Positions 48,778-57,397 of a stretch of 64,000 bases of DNA are shown piece by piece. The notes below the pieces were generated by a model. It did no database searches and was not told the DNA's origin. It saw nothing but the letters and a program-made list of their open reading frames with translations. Source of the stretch: CAVTYH01 sp963738835 (GTDB lineage Bacteria > Planctomycetota > Planctomycetia > Pirellulales > JADZDJ01); the NCBI GenBank assembly GCA_963738835.1, contig CAVTYH010000002.1, positions 558,001 to 622,000 of the forward strand, read 5' to 3'. Position numbers and translations under genes: made by a program. Position 1 is the stretch's first letter, and every line of letters begins with the position of its first letter.

Positions 48778-51386
48778 TCACACATCCAAATTCCGCACCT
48801 CGAGTGCGTGCTTTTCGATGAACTCGCGGCGGGGTTCGACGTGGTCGCCCATCAGGACGCGGAAGAGTTCGTCGGCGCCGGCGGCGTCTTTCATCGTGAT
48901 CTGCAACAGCGTGCGGTGCGTGGGGTCAAGCGTGGTGTCGCGCAGCTCTTCGGCGTTCATTTCGCCCAGACCTTTGAAGCGGGTGATGGAAAGTCCCTTT
49001 TCGCCGGCGGCGCGGACGGCGGCCACCAGGCCGCGCAGGTCTTCCAGGCCGGCCGAGTTTTCGCCGCGACGCAACGTGTAGCGCGGCTCTTCGGTGCCGG
49101 TGCGCTCTTGCGGGATGAGCGCTTGAATATCGAAGCCCATTTGCGCCAGATCGCTGAGCATGGTGTTAATGGAGCGCACTTCGTGCAGCTCGACAATGTG
49201 CAGGCGGCTGGCGGCCGCAGCGGGCCGCGCGTGACCGTTGACTTTTTCTTCGCCGGGCAAAGCCGCCGGCAGCGCGCCGGGCTGTTGTTGATTTGGCGGG
49301 ACGGCGGGCTCTCCAGTTTGACCGGCGGGACCGCCGGGGGTTGTGCCGACGGTCATTTCCTGGCCGGTTTCTTCCTCGTGCTGGGCCACGAAATTATCAA
49401 GCTCTTCGCGCTTCGTAAACCAATGCTCTTCCGAACCAAGGTAGACGTGATAGATGGGCAGTTTGAGCGACACGGGATCTTGCCGCAGCGCGTGGGTTCG
49501 CAAACTGATGCCGCGGCGTTCCAGCGCCACCAGCGGTTCTTCCATCGCGGCCAGTGTGCGGCACAGTTTCGCCATCTCCGCCCCCTTGATGACTCGGCCA
49601 CCCAGTTCGCCGGAAACGCCGTCGGGCTCGAACTCGCATTCCTTCAGGCCCAGCTCCAGCAACTGGGTTTTCATTTCCTCTTCGGTTTGCACGTACTGCA
49701 CATCTTTTTTGCTCTTCACGCGGAACAGCGGCGGCTGGGCCACGTATACGAAGCCGCCGACCACCAGGTGATACATCTGCCGGTAGAAAAACGTGAGCAG
49801 CAGCGTGCGGATGTGCGAACCATCGACGTCGGCGTCGGTCATGATCACAATTTTGTTGTAGCGGCGCTTGCTGATGTCGGCCTCTTCGCCAATGCCGGCG
49901 CCAATGGCGGCGATCATGCTGCGGACTTCTTCATTGGCCAGCACTTTGTCTTCGCGCGATTTGTAAGCGTTGATGATTTTGCCCCGCAGCGGCAAGATGG
50001 CCTGATATTCGCGGAGCCGGCCCCCTTCGGCGCTGCCGCCGGCGGAATCTCCCTCGACCAAATACAGTTCACACCGGGCCACATCGCGGCTGGTGCAATC
50101 GCGCAGCTTGCCGGGCAAGCCGCCGCCGGCCAGTGCGCCTTTGCGCTCCCGCAAGAGGGCCTTGGCTTTGCGAGCGGCTTCACGGGCTTCGGCGGCGAGG
50201 ATGCCTTTGTTGACAATGACCTTGGCGACTTTCGGATTTTCTTCCAGGTATTTCGACAGTCCATCGCCCACCACCGTGTTGACGATGCCTTCCACTTCGC
50301 CGTTGCCCAGCTTGGTTTTGGTTTGTCCTTCGAATTGCGGCTCGGGGACGCGCATCGAGATGATGGCGGTGAGTCCTTCGCGCACATCATCGCCGGTGGG
50401 AACCAGGTCTTTCAGCAGGCCTTCTTTTTTGCCGTACTGATTGAGCGAGCGCATGAGCGCCGAGCGGAAGCCGGAGACGTGGGTGCCCCCTTCGATGGTG
50501 TTGATGTTGTTGACGTACGAATGCACATTTTCGGTGTACTCGCCGCAGTATTGCAGGGCGATTTCATAGCCGACGCCGTCTTGATCGCCGCTGATGTAAA
50601 CGACGTCGGGATGCAGCGGCTCGCTGGCGCGGTTCAAGTGCTCGACGAATTCGATAATGCCGCGTTCGTAATAGAATTCGTCGGCGGCACCGGTTTGTTC
50701 GTCCTTCAAATAGATGCGCACGCCACGGTTCAGGAACGCCAGCTCTTGCAGGCGGCGGTACAAAATGTCGTACGAAAACTTCGTGGTCTGGAAGATCTGC
50801 GCGTCGGCCTTGAACGTGGTTTTGGTGCCGGTCTTGTTCGTGGCGCCAACGCGCTTGATCTGGCCTTGCGGCACGCCGCGTTCGTATTCCTGCTGCCAGA
50901 CGTGGCTATCGCGAGAGACTTCCACCTCGCACCATTCGCTGAGGAAGTTCACCACCGTGACGCCGACGCCGTGCAAGCCGCCGGAGGTTTGATAAGCCCC
51001 CTTCTCGAACTTGCCGCCGAATTTGAGCACGGTCATTACGCCTTCCAGCGTCGAAACGTCGCGCCCATTTCCTGACTGAGCTGATCGTGCTTATCGACCG
51101 GGATGCCGCGGCCGTCGTCTTCGACCGTCACCGAACCATCGTTGTTGATGGTGACGCGAATGTGACGCGCGAAGCCGGCCATGGCCTCGTCGATCGAGTT
51201 ATCGACCACCTCGTACACCAGGTGGTGCAGACCGCGGCTGGTGTTATCGCCGATGTACATGCCGAAGCGTTCGCGCACGTGCTCTAAATCGGAGAGATGT
51301 TTGAGGTCTTCTCCGGTGTATTTTTCCGTGGCGGCCACGGCGCGGGAGACGGCGGTATCGATAGTTTTGGATGTTTCGTCGGGCAT
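48778..51386 (-). CDS. gyrB: DNA gyrase subunit B (one frameshift)
   Basis: About 869 aa after repair. ATPase domain: EHVRERFGMYIGDNTSRGLH, YEVVDNSIDEAMAGFA and DDGRGIPVDKH. The frame ends falsely near 51036. One missing G near 51066 (GAAATGGG for GAAAGTGGG) restores ESGRDVSTLEGVMTVLKFGG. Then come TSGGLHGVGVTVVNFLS, the TOPRIM region (ELYLVEGDSAGGSAEGGR, VIMTDADVDGSHIRTLLLTF) and the C-terminal ITRFKGLGEMNAEELRDTTL. An insertion of about 110 residues (TTPGGPAGQTGEPAVPPNQQ and following) sits between TOPRIM and tail. It supplies negative supercoils, and closes the dnaA-dnaN-dciA-gyrB set. Confidence 0.97.
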
Positions 51387-51416
51387 CTTTGAAACTCGTG
51401 ATTTAGATTTTGTTGC

Positions 51417-51501
51417 TAGCCGGTGGCTAACAGCCTCCGGAGAATTGCCGATGGATTTTCGCCCTGTGGTTGTTCTCCGGAGGGCGTTGCCCCTCCGGCT
51501 A
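51417..51501. repeat. palindromic repeat, TAGCCGG..CTCCGGAG family (copy C1)
   Basis: TAGCCGGTGGCTAACAGCCT continues CCGGAGAA. The right side is TTCTCCGGAGGGCGTTGCCC followed by CTCCGGCTA. Both outer (TAGCCGG/CCGGCTA) and inner (CTCCGGAGAA/TTCTCCGGAG) arms pair. It fills the gap between dciA and gyrB. A diverged copy is at 57221-57301. Confidence 0.75.
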
Positions 51502-51518
51502 TTTTTAACTTCTCGAAT

Positions 51519-51818
51519 TTAGTTCACCGGTCCCACGCGGAAGCGCAGGCTGGTGATTTTTTGATCGGGCGAGAGCCGGTGCAAGCGTTCGATTAAATCG
51601 GCCTTTTGGAAGCCGAGTTCTTGCACCAGCAGGTTGTTCGCCACCGTCACTTCCAACGCTCCGCCGCGGATTGCACCGGCCCGCGTGAATTTTGCCAACT
51701 GCTCTCCCACCGCTTGTTGCCAGGCGGTTTCCAACGCCGCGCCAGATTGCTCTCGGGCATACCCCCGGCGAGCGACCAACTGTGCAAGCACGTCGCCAAT
51801 TTTTTTGGGGTACGCCAT
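51519..51818 (-). CDS. dciA: DciA (DUF721), replicative helicase loader or operator
   Basis: 99 aa from the ATG at 51818 (MAYPKKIGDVLAQLVARRGY). The longer open frame upstream is coded by a repeat element and is rejected. The family KH-like core continues ALETAWQQAVGEQLAKFTRA, GALEVTVANNLLVQELGFQK and LIERLHRLSPDQKITSLRFR. DciA assists DnaB helicase loading in bacteria lacking DnaC/DnaI. Location between dnaN and gyrB, where recF usually lies, is typical for DUF721 genes. Confidence 0.9.
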   Translation of the reverse strand: MAYPKKIGDVLAQLVARRGYAREQSGAALETAWQQAVGEQLAKFTRAGAIRGGALEVTVANNLLVQELGFQKADLIERLHRLSPDQKITSLRFRVGPVN

Positions 51819-51822
51819 TTCT

Positions 51823-52020
51823 AACCACGGAGACACGGAGGCACGGAGCAGAGAAATTGACCACATCCAAATGACGAATGACGAATGAAGCTCCAAATTC
51901 CAATGGACCAATGATCCATCCGCAGCGCACACGTTTGGAATTTGGCGATTGGAATTTGCTTCGTCATTCGGATTTCGTCATTCGTCATTGCTCGTCTCTG
52001 TGCCTCCGTGTCTCCGTGGT
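51823..52020. repeat. triple-nested palindrome between dnaN and dciA (copy A2)
   Basis: Outer arms AACCACGGAGACACGGAGGC / GCCTCCGTGTCTCCGTGG. Middle arms ATGACGAATGACGAATGA / TCGTCATTCGGATTTCGTCA followed by TTCGTCATTG. Inner arms CCAAATTCCAATGG / TTGGAATTTGGCGATTGGAA. It occupies the whole gap between two replication genes that are probably co-transcribed. Confidence 0.82.
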
Positions 52021-52030
52021 CGATTTGCGG

Positions 52031-53146
52031 TTACCGATCGCGTGCCAGTGGCATAATCACGTAACCGTAGCCGTCGTCGGTGCTGCAGACGGCGGCGCTG
52101 TCGGAATCTTTCAGTTCCAGGGTGAATGTTTTTTCCGGATCGAGTACCCGTAAAAAGTCGCTCAGGAACCGCGGATCCAAGGCGATGGAAATTTTCGGGC
52201 CGCTATAAGCGATGGGGAGCTCGACGCGCGATTGACCGACATCGGCGGCACGGCCCGAGAGCACCAGCAAACCATTTTCAAACGTGAAATCGATGCCGCG
52301 GCTTTCTTCGCTGGTGGCAATCGCCGCTTGCCGAACGGCGGCATAGAGCGGCCCGATGGCCAGTTCGGTCTTCACCACATCGCTGCGGTGCGGAAACACA
52401 TCGCGCCACTTCGGAAAGCGACCTTCAACGAGCCGTGAATACAACGTGAACCGCGGGCTGCGAATGAGAATATCGTTGGCGCGGGCCGAGAGCTGCACTT
52501 CGCCATCGCCGTCGGTAATGGCGCGTTCGATAAGGTTCATCGCACGGGTGGGCACGATGGTGGTTTGATTTGCCGTTTGATGCCCGCCGACGCTGTGGGC
52601 CGGCCCTTCCATTTTTGCGAGGCGGCGGCCATCAGTGCCGACGGCGGTAATTTTGTCGCCGTCCATTTCCAACAGTACGCCGCCGAGTGCGTAACGGCTG
52701 CTTTCGTTATCGGTGGCAAACGCCGTGCGGCGAACCATTTCACGAAACAGCCGGGCGGCCAGTTCGTGAAATTTTTCTTCCTTAAACGCGGTGACGTTGG
52801 GAAACTCATCCGGGTTTTCGCCCGGCAGTTTCCATTCGCTGCGGTCGCCCCGGACCAGCGTGCCTTGCGGATCGCTTTCCAAATACAGTTTGTCGTCGGT
52901 GCATTCACGCAGAATCGGCCCAAACCGGGCGATTGGCAGAACGGCGTTGCCCGGCGTTTCCACCGCGATGCCCGGCACGCTAATGCGGATGCCGACTTCC
53001 AAATCGGTGGCCATCAGCGTGGCCCCGTCAGCGGCGACTTCCAGCTTCACATTTTGCAAAATCGGCTTGGGACTGCGCGTAGGCGCTACCGACGCCGCGG
53101 TTTGAAATGCCCCGTGGAATTTTTCTCGTTCAAGAGTGATTTTCAT
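52031..53146 (-). CDS. dnaN: DNA polymerase III beta sliding clamp
   Basis: 371 aa from the ATG at 53146 (MKITLEREKFHGAFQTAASV); an ATG 51 bases upstream would lie in the spacer. Three clamp repeats are visible. Landmarks are TRSPKPILQNVKLEVAADG, ALGGVLLEMDGDKITAVGTD, GRRLAKMEG, IVPTRAMNLIERAI, FPKWRDVFP and the C-terminal GYGYVIMPLARDR (the MPL motif). It tethers polymerase III to DNA. Second gene of the dnaA-dnaN-dciA-gyrB block. Confidence 0.97.
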   Translation of the reverse strand: MKITLEREKFHGAFQTAASVAPTRSPKPILQNVKLEVAADGATLMATDLEVGIRISVPGIAVETPGNAVLPIARFGPILRECTDDKLYLESDPQGTLVRGDRSEWKLPGENPDEFPNVTAFKEEKFHELAARLFREMVRRTAFATDNESSRYALGGVLLEMDGDKITAVGTDGRRLAKMEGPAHSVGGHQTANQTTIVPTRAMNLIERAITDGDGEVQLSARANDILIRSPRFTLYSRLVEGRFPKWRDVFPHRSDVVKTELAIGPLYAAVRQAAIATSEESRGIDFTFENGLLVLSGRAADVGQSRVELPIAYSGPKISIALDPRFLSDFLRVLDPEKTFTLELKDSDSAAVCSTDDGYGYVIMPLARDR

Positions 53147-53561
53147 AAGCCCTATACTCGCCTTTAACAAACTGTCTTTAAAATGACCAATGACCAAATC
53201 TCAATAACCAACCATCCTCTGGTGCAACTCTTCTTTGGTCATTGGTGCTTGGTCAGTTGTCATTTTGTTCCGCGTAGTGTTCTATCAGTTTGGAGTTTCT
53301 TTTCAACCAGCAGGAGTATTAGTACGACGGTTGGTGGTGTTGATAACCGAGTTTTCAAATTTTAGCGCGTGCGATTTCATCGGCGTACTGTGGCGTGGAA
53401 ATCGGCCACCGAGATGTTGAAAGGTTGTTTGCAGCTTGTTCGCGATGCGTTGGATCGACACTCGAAGATTTAAGGTTAAATTGGTTCGCGGTGTTTGGAT
53501 GTTGATGAATCGCCATGCCGCCGGCTTACTCAACAGCCGACGAACAACTTTTCCATACGGT
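53147..53561. other. dnaA-dnaN intergenic region with a palindrome; possible oriC zone
   Basis: 415 bases without a gene, relatively AT-rich from 53300 to 53370. A palindrome of repeated words lies at 53180-53266 (AAAATGACCAATGACCAAA / TTTGGTCATTGGTGCTTGGT, then CAGTTGTCATTTT). The only DnaA-box-like word I found is TGTTGATAA near 53338, one mismatch from TGTGGATAA. Origins often lie beside dnaA, but I see no box cluster here. Confidence 0.35.
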
Positions 53562-54662
53562 TCACTTTTCCGATAGTAACTGTTGTAGCGTGCCAACGGC
53601 GGTTTGCAGTTCGGCATCAATTGGCATTCGTTGTTCAATAATGCGGAGGCTGTGCAGCACCGTGGTGTGATCGCGGTCGCCAAAATGCTTGCCTAGCGTT
53701 TGTAGACTTTGGCCGGTCAGTTTTCGACCAAGATAAATCGCCACATTGCGAGCCAGCACCGCTTGCCGGCGGCGCGACGCACTGGACAAGGTCGCCGGTT
53801 TCACGCCGTAGTATTTTGCGACCAGTCCGGCAATTTGCTTCAGGTTCGGTTGAACAGACGCGGTGCGCCGGCTCGACAAATAGCGGTGCACGTGTTCAAC
53901 ATCGATGACGGCTCGTTGCCCATCCGCTGGGGTGCTGCAATTCATCTCCAAATCCAGCAGTGCCCCGTTCAATTCAGCCGCGGTCACATTCAATCGTTCG
54001 GCGAGCAATTGGGCCGCTGCCGGAAAAAGCGAGATGCCACGGGTGGTCGCCAAGCGATCCATAATCGTTCGACGAGCGGCAACGCCCGGGGAAGAAACGA
54101 TTGCCACCAGCCCGCCACTCAATCGGCTGCGAAGTGATTTGGGCAAGCGCGCCATTTCCGTCGGCGGCATACGCGATGTGATGACGACCGGCGCCTCGCG
54201 CGCCTCCAGCGCATCGAGTGTATGTTGCAGTTCCACCAGTGCCGCTCGATGTCCGGCAAGCTGTTCCAAATCTTCGAACACAAGCATGGCGGCTGCGCGA
54301 TATTTCAAACGCAAAATTTCAACCGTTTTGTTTTCGACGGCGTCGGCCAACTCACGAACAAACTCGGCGCCACAGGTGCATACAGCGTTCTCGTGGCACT
54401 CGGCCACGCCGCGGGCGAGGTGAGACTTGCCAGTTCCCGACAGCCCGCACAGCACCAGCGGGTTGTAGGAATGCCCTTCGCGGTTGAGCAGCCATTGGAC
54501 GGCGTGGCCAGCCAATCGGTTTTCCGGGCCGACGATGAATGGGCCTTGTGCGGTCGCACTGCTGATCGCAGAATCGGTCCGCGCGGCAACCGCCGCTGGC
54601 GTCAAAGACAGTGCGAAAACTTCGGATTCCACCGCGGCTCCGTCCGGCATGAAAGGGACCAA
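53562..54662 (-). CDS. dnaA: chromosomal replication initiator DnaA lacking domain I
   Basis: 366 aa, short for DnaA (usually 440-520). Walker A GLSGTGKSHLARG, Walker B AAMLVFEDLEQL, sensor region VVITSRMPPTEM, and the domain IV signature QTLGKHFGDRDHTTVLHSLR. The N-terminal 45 residues have no domain I fold; AAA+ sequence starts directly at FIVGPENRLAGHAVQWL. Domain I normally contacts the helicase, so loading may rely on DciA, encoded in the same block. The upstream gap to cysteine desulfurase (54663-54806) is AT-rich with AAAATCGCCGATTTTTCGGC. Confidence 0.93.
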   Translation of the reverse strand: MVPFMPDGAAVESEVFALSLTPAAVAARTDSAISSATAQGPFIVGPENRLAGHAVQWLLNREGHSYNPLVLCGLSGTGKSHLARGVAECHENAVCTCGAEFVRELADAVENKTVEILRLKYRAAAMLVFEDLEQLAGHRAALVELQHTLDALEAREAPVVITSRMPPTEMARLPKSLRSRLSGGLVAIVSSPGVAARRTIMDRLATTRGISLFPAAAQLLAERLNVTAAELNGALLDLEMNCSTPADGQRAVIDVEHVHRYLSSRRTASVQPNLKQIAGLVAKYYGVKPATLSSASRRRQAVLARNVAIYLGRKLTGQSLQTLGKHFGDRDHTTVLHSLRIIEQRMPIDAELQTAVGTLQQLLSEK

Positions 54663-54806
54663 ACCCTGGCCAGAAAATTGCTAAAAATGGAAACCCGAAT
54701 TCTACCAAATTTGGCCCGAATTAGCGACCCTGTGAGGCCAGATTTTTGACCCGGAAAATAGGGCGTTTTTGCCGAGAAAATCGCCGATTTTTCGGCGTGC
54801 CATCGG

Positions 54807-56057
54807 CTACTGAGCTGCGACGATTTTGGCAATCTGCGCTAGGGCCGTTTCAAGGTCGGCCAAGGTGGTCGTGGGACCGAGACTAAAACGCAGACTCGAC
54901 TCAACAATTTCGCGCGGCAAGTTCATCGCCAAGAGTGTCGGCGATGGTTCGCTTGATCCGCTGGCACAGGCTGAACCTGTCGAACAGCAGACGCCGGCGA
55001 GGTCCAGCGCCATAAAGAGTGCTTGCCGGTCGTGTCCGACGAAGGCGATGTTCGAAGTGTGCGGCAGGCGAACTGCATTGGCGCCGTTGACGACCGTCTG
55101 CGGCTTTGTGGCCGCAACCCCGCTTTCAAATCGATCGCGAAGTTCGGCCATGCGATGCGACCATTCGTCGCGGTTTCGGTCCCAGGTATTCAGAGCCGTT
55201 AGAAATCCGATGGGCAAGGAAACTGATTCCGTCCCCGGCCGCAGACCGAGTTGCTGGGTAGCGCCGTGCAAAATTGGATGCAGTTCAACACCGTGCCGCA
55301 CCAAGAGCGCACCGATGCCGCGTGGCCCGCCGAATTTGTGCGGGGCGACGGTCATTGCCGCGACGCCCAACTCGCGAAAGTTGACCGGAATTTTTCCCAC
55401 CGCCTGTACCGCATCGGTATTCACCGGCACGCCGGCGGTCTGGCAGCGGCGGACGATTTCCGTCAGCGGTTGGATCACGCCGGTCTCGTTGTTGGCCAGC
55501 ATCACGCTAACGAGCCGCGGCTTTTCTCCCTCTCCCCTGGTGGGAGAGGGTTGGGGTGAGGGGGACACGGCCAGCAACTCATCAAGATGATCGAGATTAA
55601 CCACACCATCGTAATTGACGCCAAGTTTATCGATCTGCCAGCCGAACTTTGCCAGCTGTTCGGCAGCTGCCGTGACGCTGGGGTGTTCGAGGGCGGAGGT
55701 GATGAGACGGCCGGGTCGTCGTACGTCCCCATCACCCCAACTCTCTCCCACCAGGGGAGAGGGAGCAAAATTTGAATCCGCACCGCTTAATCCAGTTAAT
55801 CCCAGCAGCGCCAAATTGTTCGCCTCGGTGCCGCCGCTGGTAAAAATCAGCCGATCAGGCATTCGTCCAGTCAGGTTGGCGCCCAATAGCCGTGCGATTT
55901 CCTCGCGCGTCTCTTCCAGCACTCGGTGCGCACGGCGTCCCTCAGCGTGCTGGCTAGCCGGATTGGCGTAGCCCGCCGCCTGGGCTTCGGCCATCGCCGC
56001 GGCGACTTCGGGCAGCAACGGGGCGGTGGAATTGAAATCGAGATAAATGGGGTGCAT
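54807..56057 (-). CDS. cysteine desulfurase with two repeat-coded insertions
   Basis: 416 aa, NifS/IscS family. It takes sulfur from cysteine for Fe-S clusters and thiolation. Seen: YLDFNSTAPLLPEV, FTSGGTEANNLAL, LEHPSV, VMLANNETGVIQP, the PLP lysine 241 in VAPHKFGGPRG, and the sulfur-carrying Cys 364 in STGSACASGSSEPS. Two segments are foreign to the family: about 96-112 (NFAPSPLVGESWGDGD) and 165-179 (SPSPQPSPTRGEGE). Each is encoded by a copy of the CCCTCTCCC palindrome, in opposite orientations, and neither interrupts the frame. Both sit in surface-loop positions between conserved blocks. Confidence 0.95.
   Translation of the reverse strand: MHPIYLDFNSTAPLLPEVAAAMAEAQAAGYANPASQHAEGRRAHRVLEETREEIARLLGANLTGRMPDRLIFTSGGTEANNLALLGLTGLSGADSNFAPSPLVGESWGDGDVRRPGRLITSALEHPSVTAAAEQLAKFGWQIDKLGVNYDGVVNLDHLDELLAVSPSPQPSPTRGEGEKPRLVSVMLANNETGVIQPLTEIVRRCQTAGVPVNTDAVQAVGKIPVNFRELGVAAMTVAPHKFGGPRGIGALLVRHGVELHPILHGATQQLGLRPGTESVSLPIGFLTALNTWDRNRDEWSHRMAELRDRFESGVAATKPQTVVNGANAVRLPHTSNIAFVGHDRQALFMALDLAGVCCSTGSACASGSSEPSPTLLAMNLPREIVESSLRFSLGPTTTLADLETALAQIAKIVAAQ
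55525..55565. repeat. palindromic repeat inside cysteine desulfurase (copy B4)
   Basis: TCTCCCTCTCCCCTGGTGGG continues AGAGGGTTGGGGTGAGGGGGA. It codes SPSPQPSPTRGEGE on the minus strand. Inverted relative to 55728-55766. Confidence 0.85.
55728..55766. repeat. palindromic repeat inside cysteine desulfurase (copy B5)
   Basis: CCCATCACCCCAACTCTCTC continues CCACCAGGGGAGAGGGAGC. It codes FAPSPLVGESWGDG on the minus strand. Opposite orientation to 55525-55565, 160 bases away. Confidence 0.85.
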
Positions 56058-56224
56058 GCATCGCCGATTATATCACCGCCGACATTCGTCAGCCGACCGA
56101 ATTGCCGTTGTGGCCTCGTTGCTTCTCCGTTATTATCCTCCGCCCTATCGGCGAAAACCCAGCAATGCGTGCCACCACAGGTATGCAAAACGCCGATCGG
56201 AGTGTCGTGGAGGGAGCCATAACA

Positions 56225-57220
56225 ATGCAGTCGTCGACTGCCATTGCCATTCGTGCATTGGTCATGCTGATTTGCCTGATCAGCATTCCGCTGTTTGCCA
56301 TTTTCGGCAAGGATTTGCCCCAGGTGGTCAAGGGGCTCATCGAAGGTCGCGGGCTAGTTTTGGGTCCAGCGCCGGGCGCCAAATGCTTCTAACCAGGCGG
56401 GCGCCGCGCCGTTGCCGACGCCGAGTAATCCGTTTGGCGCACCAGCACCGTATCGTGCTGCACCAGATGCAATGCATCCAGCAGATGCCGCGCATCCGAA
56501 CGGTCTCACCGGTAGCTCTGTCGGCGCCACTGCGAATCCTTCAAATCGAACTGCCGTAAATGGCGCGTCGGAAGTTGGGCCAGCCAGCGGCGGATCGCTG
56601 GTGCAATCTGGCCCGTACGGGTCGACGCCAAATAATCCGACCGCGCCGGGCTCGATGAATTCAAACAGCCCGACGACGACCGCCGCCACGGCTGCCGATT
56701 GGCGTGTGGCGCCCTCGCCGTCCGCCGCGCAACCGGCGAATTTTCAAGCGCCCGCAGCGGCTGCGCCGATCAATCCTTCCGAATTCACGCTGCGTGATCC
56801 AACGGCTGCCAGCGCACAAACGGCTCAGTCCAATGTCGATCCTCGTGGAACATCGACCTCTGCTTCGCCCTTTGCGCCGACGATGCCGTCGCATCGCCGT
56901 ATGCCAATACCGTAGCCACACGTGGCGCCGCCGGAGCAGCCTCGGGAAATCCCAGCGACGACGCCCGTTTTCATCAAGCGGAAACTCGGCTGCGGGAACT
57001 TGGCGCCACGCACTACATGCTGGAGACCTGGGGGCCAGACAACAACCGTTACCGGTTTGTCTGCCAAATGGCGGTCGCCGGCGGTGCGGGCATGAACCGC
57101 TATTTCCAGGCGATTAACGACGATCCGTGGCGAGCCATGGATGCGGTGCTGCACCAGGTCGAAGACTGCGCGCACAGTCCAAGCAATGATTCCCGCCGTG
57201 GCGGCATCGGGTTTTTCTAA
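56225..57220 (+). CDS. secreted or membrane-anchored Pro/Ala/Ser-rich protein (two frameshifts)
   Basis: About 331 aa after repair. The ATG at 56225 begins a hydrophobic anchor (AIRALVMLICLISIPLFAIF). After a frame change near 56375 comes a long low-complexity segment rich in Pro, Ala, Ser, Asn and Thr (NQAGAAPLPTPSNPFGAPAP). A second change near 56905 leads into a folded C-terminal domain, FHQAETRLRELGATHYMLET, WGPDNNRYRFVCQMAVAGGA and MNRYFQAINDDPWRAMDAVL, ending GIGFF with TAA at 57218-57220. The C-terminal domain looks conserved; I do not know its function. The low-complexity part suggests a cell-surface stalk. Confidence 0.65.
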
Positions 57221-57301
57221 TAGCCGGCGGGTAACAGCCCTCCCGAGACGCGCCAGTGAACGCTCTAATCCGAGTTCTCCGGAGGGCGTTGCTCATGCGA
57301 C
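57221..57301. repeat. palindromic repeat, TAGCCGG..CTCCGGAG family (copy C2)
   Basis: TAGCCGGCGGGTAACAGCCC and, 50 bases on, TTCTCCGGAGGGCGTTGCTC. It is a diverged relative of 51417-51501 with one degraded outer arm, starting right at the upstream gene's stop codon. Confidence 0.6.
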
Positions 57302-57397
57302 TATCTCTACCGCCATCCGACTTGTCATTTCCATGCCGGTCGATTCAACTGAGGGCTTGGACCGTAGCACCCAGCATGCACCAACAGGTTGTCCACA

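Noticed and set aside
48760..51075. 771-codon open frame opposite gyrB
   Set aside because: It is the antisense shadow of gyrB. Its composition (His, Phe, Ala and Val runs) mirrors GC-rich third positions of the real gene and it has no domain.
53147..54806. Cluster of DnaA boxes defining oriC
   Set aside because: Only isolated near-matches (TGTTGATAA near 53338 and TTGTCCACA at 57389) were found, not a cluster, so I do not annotate an origin.
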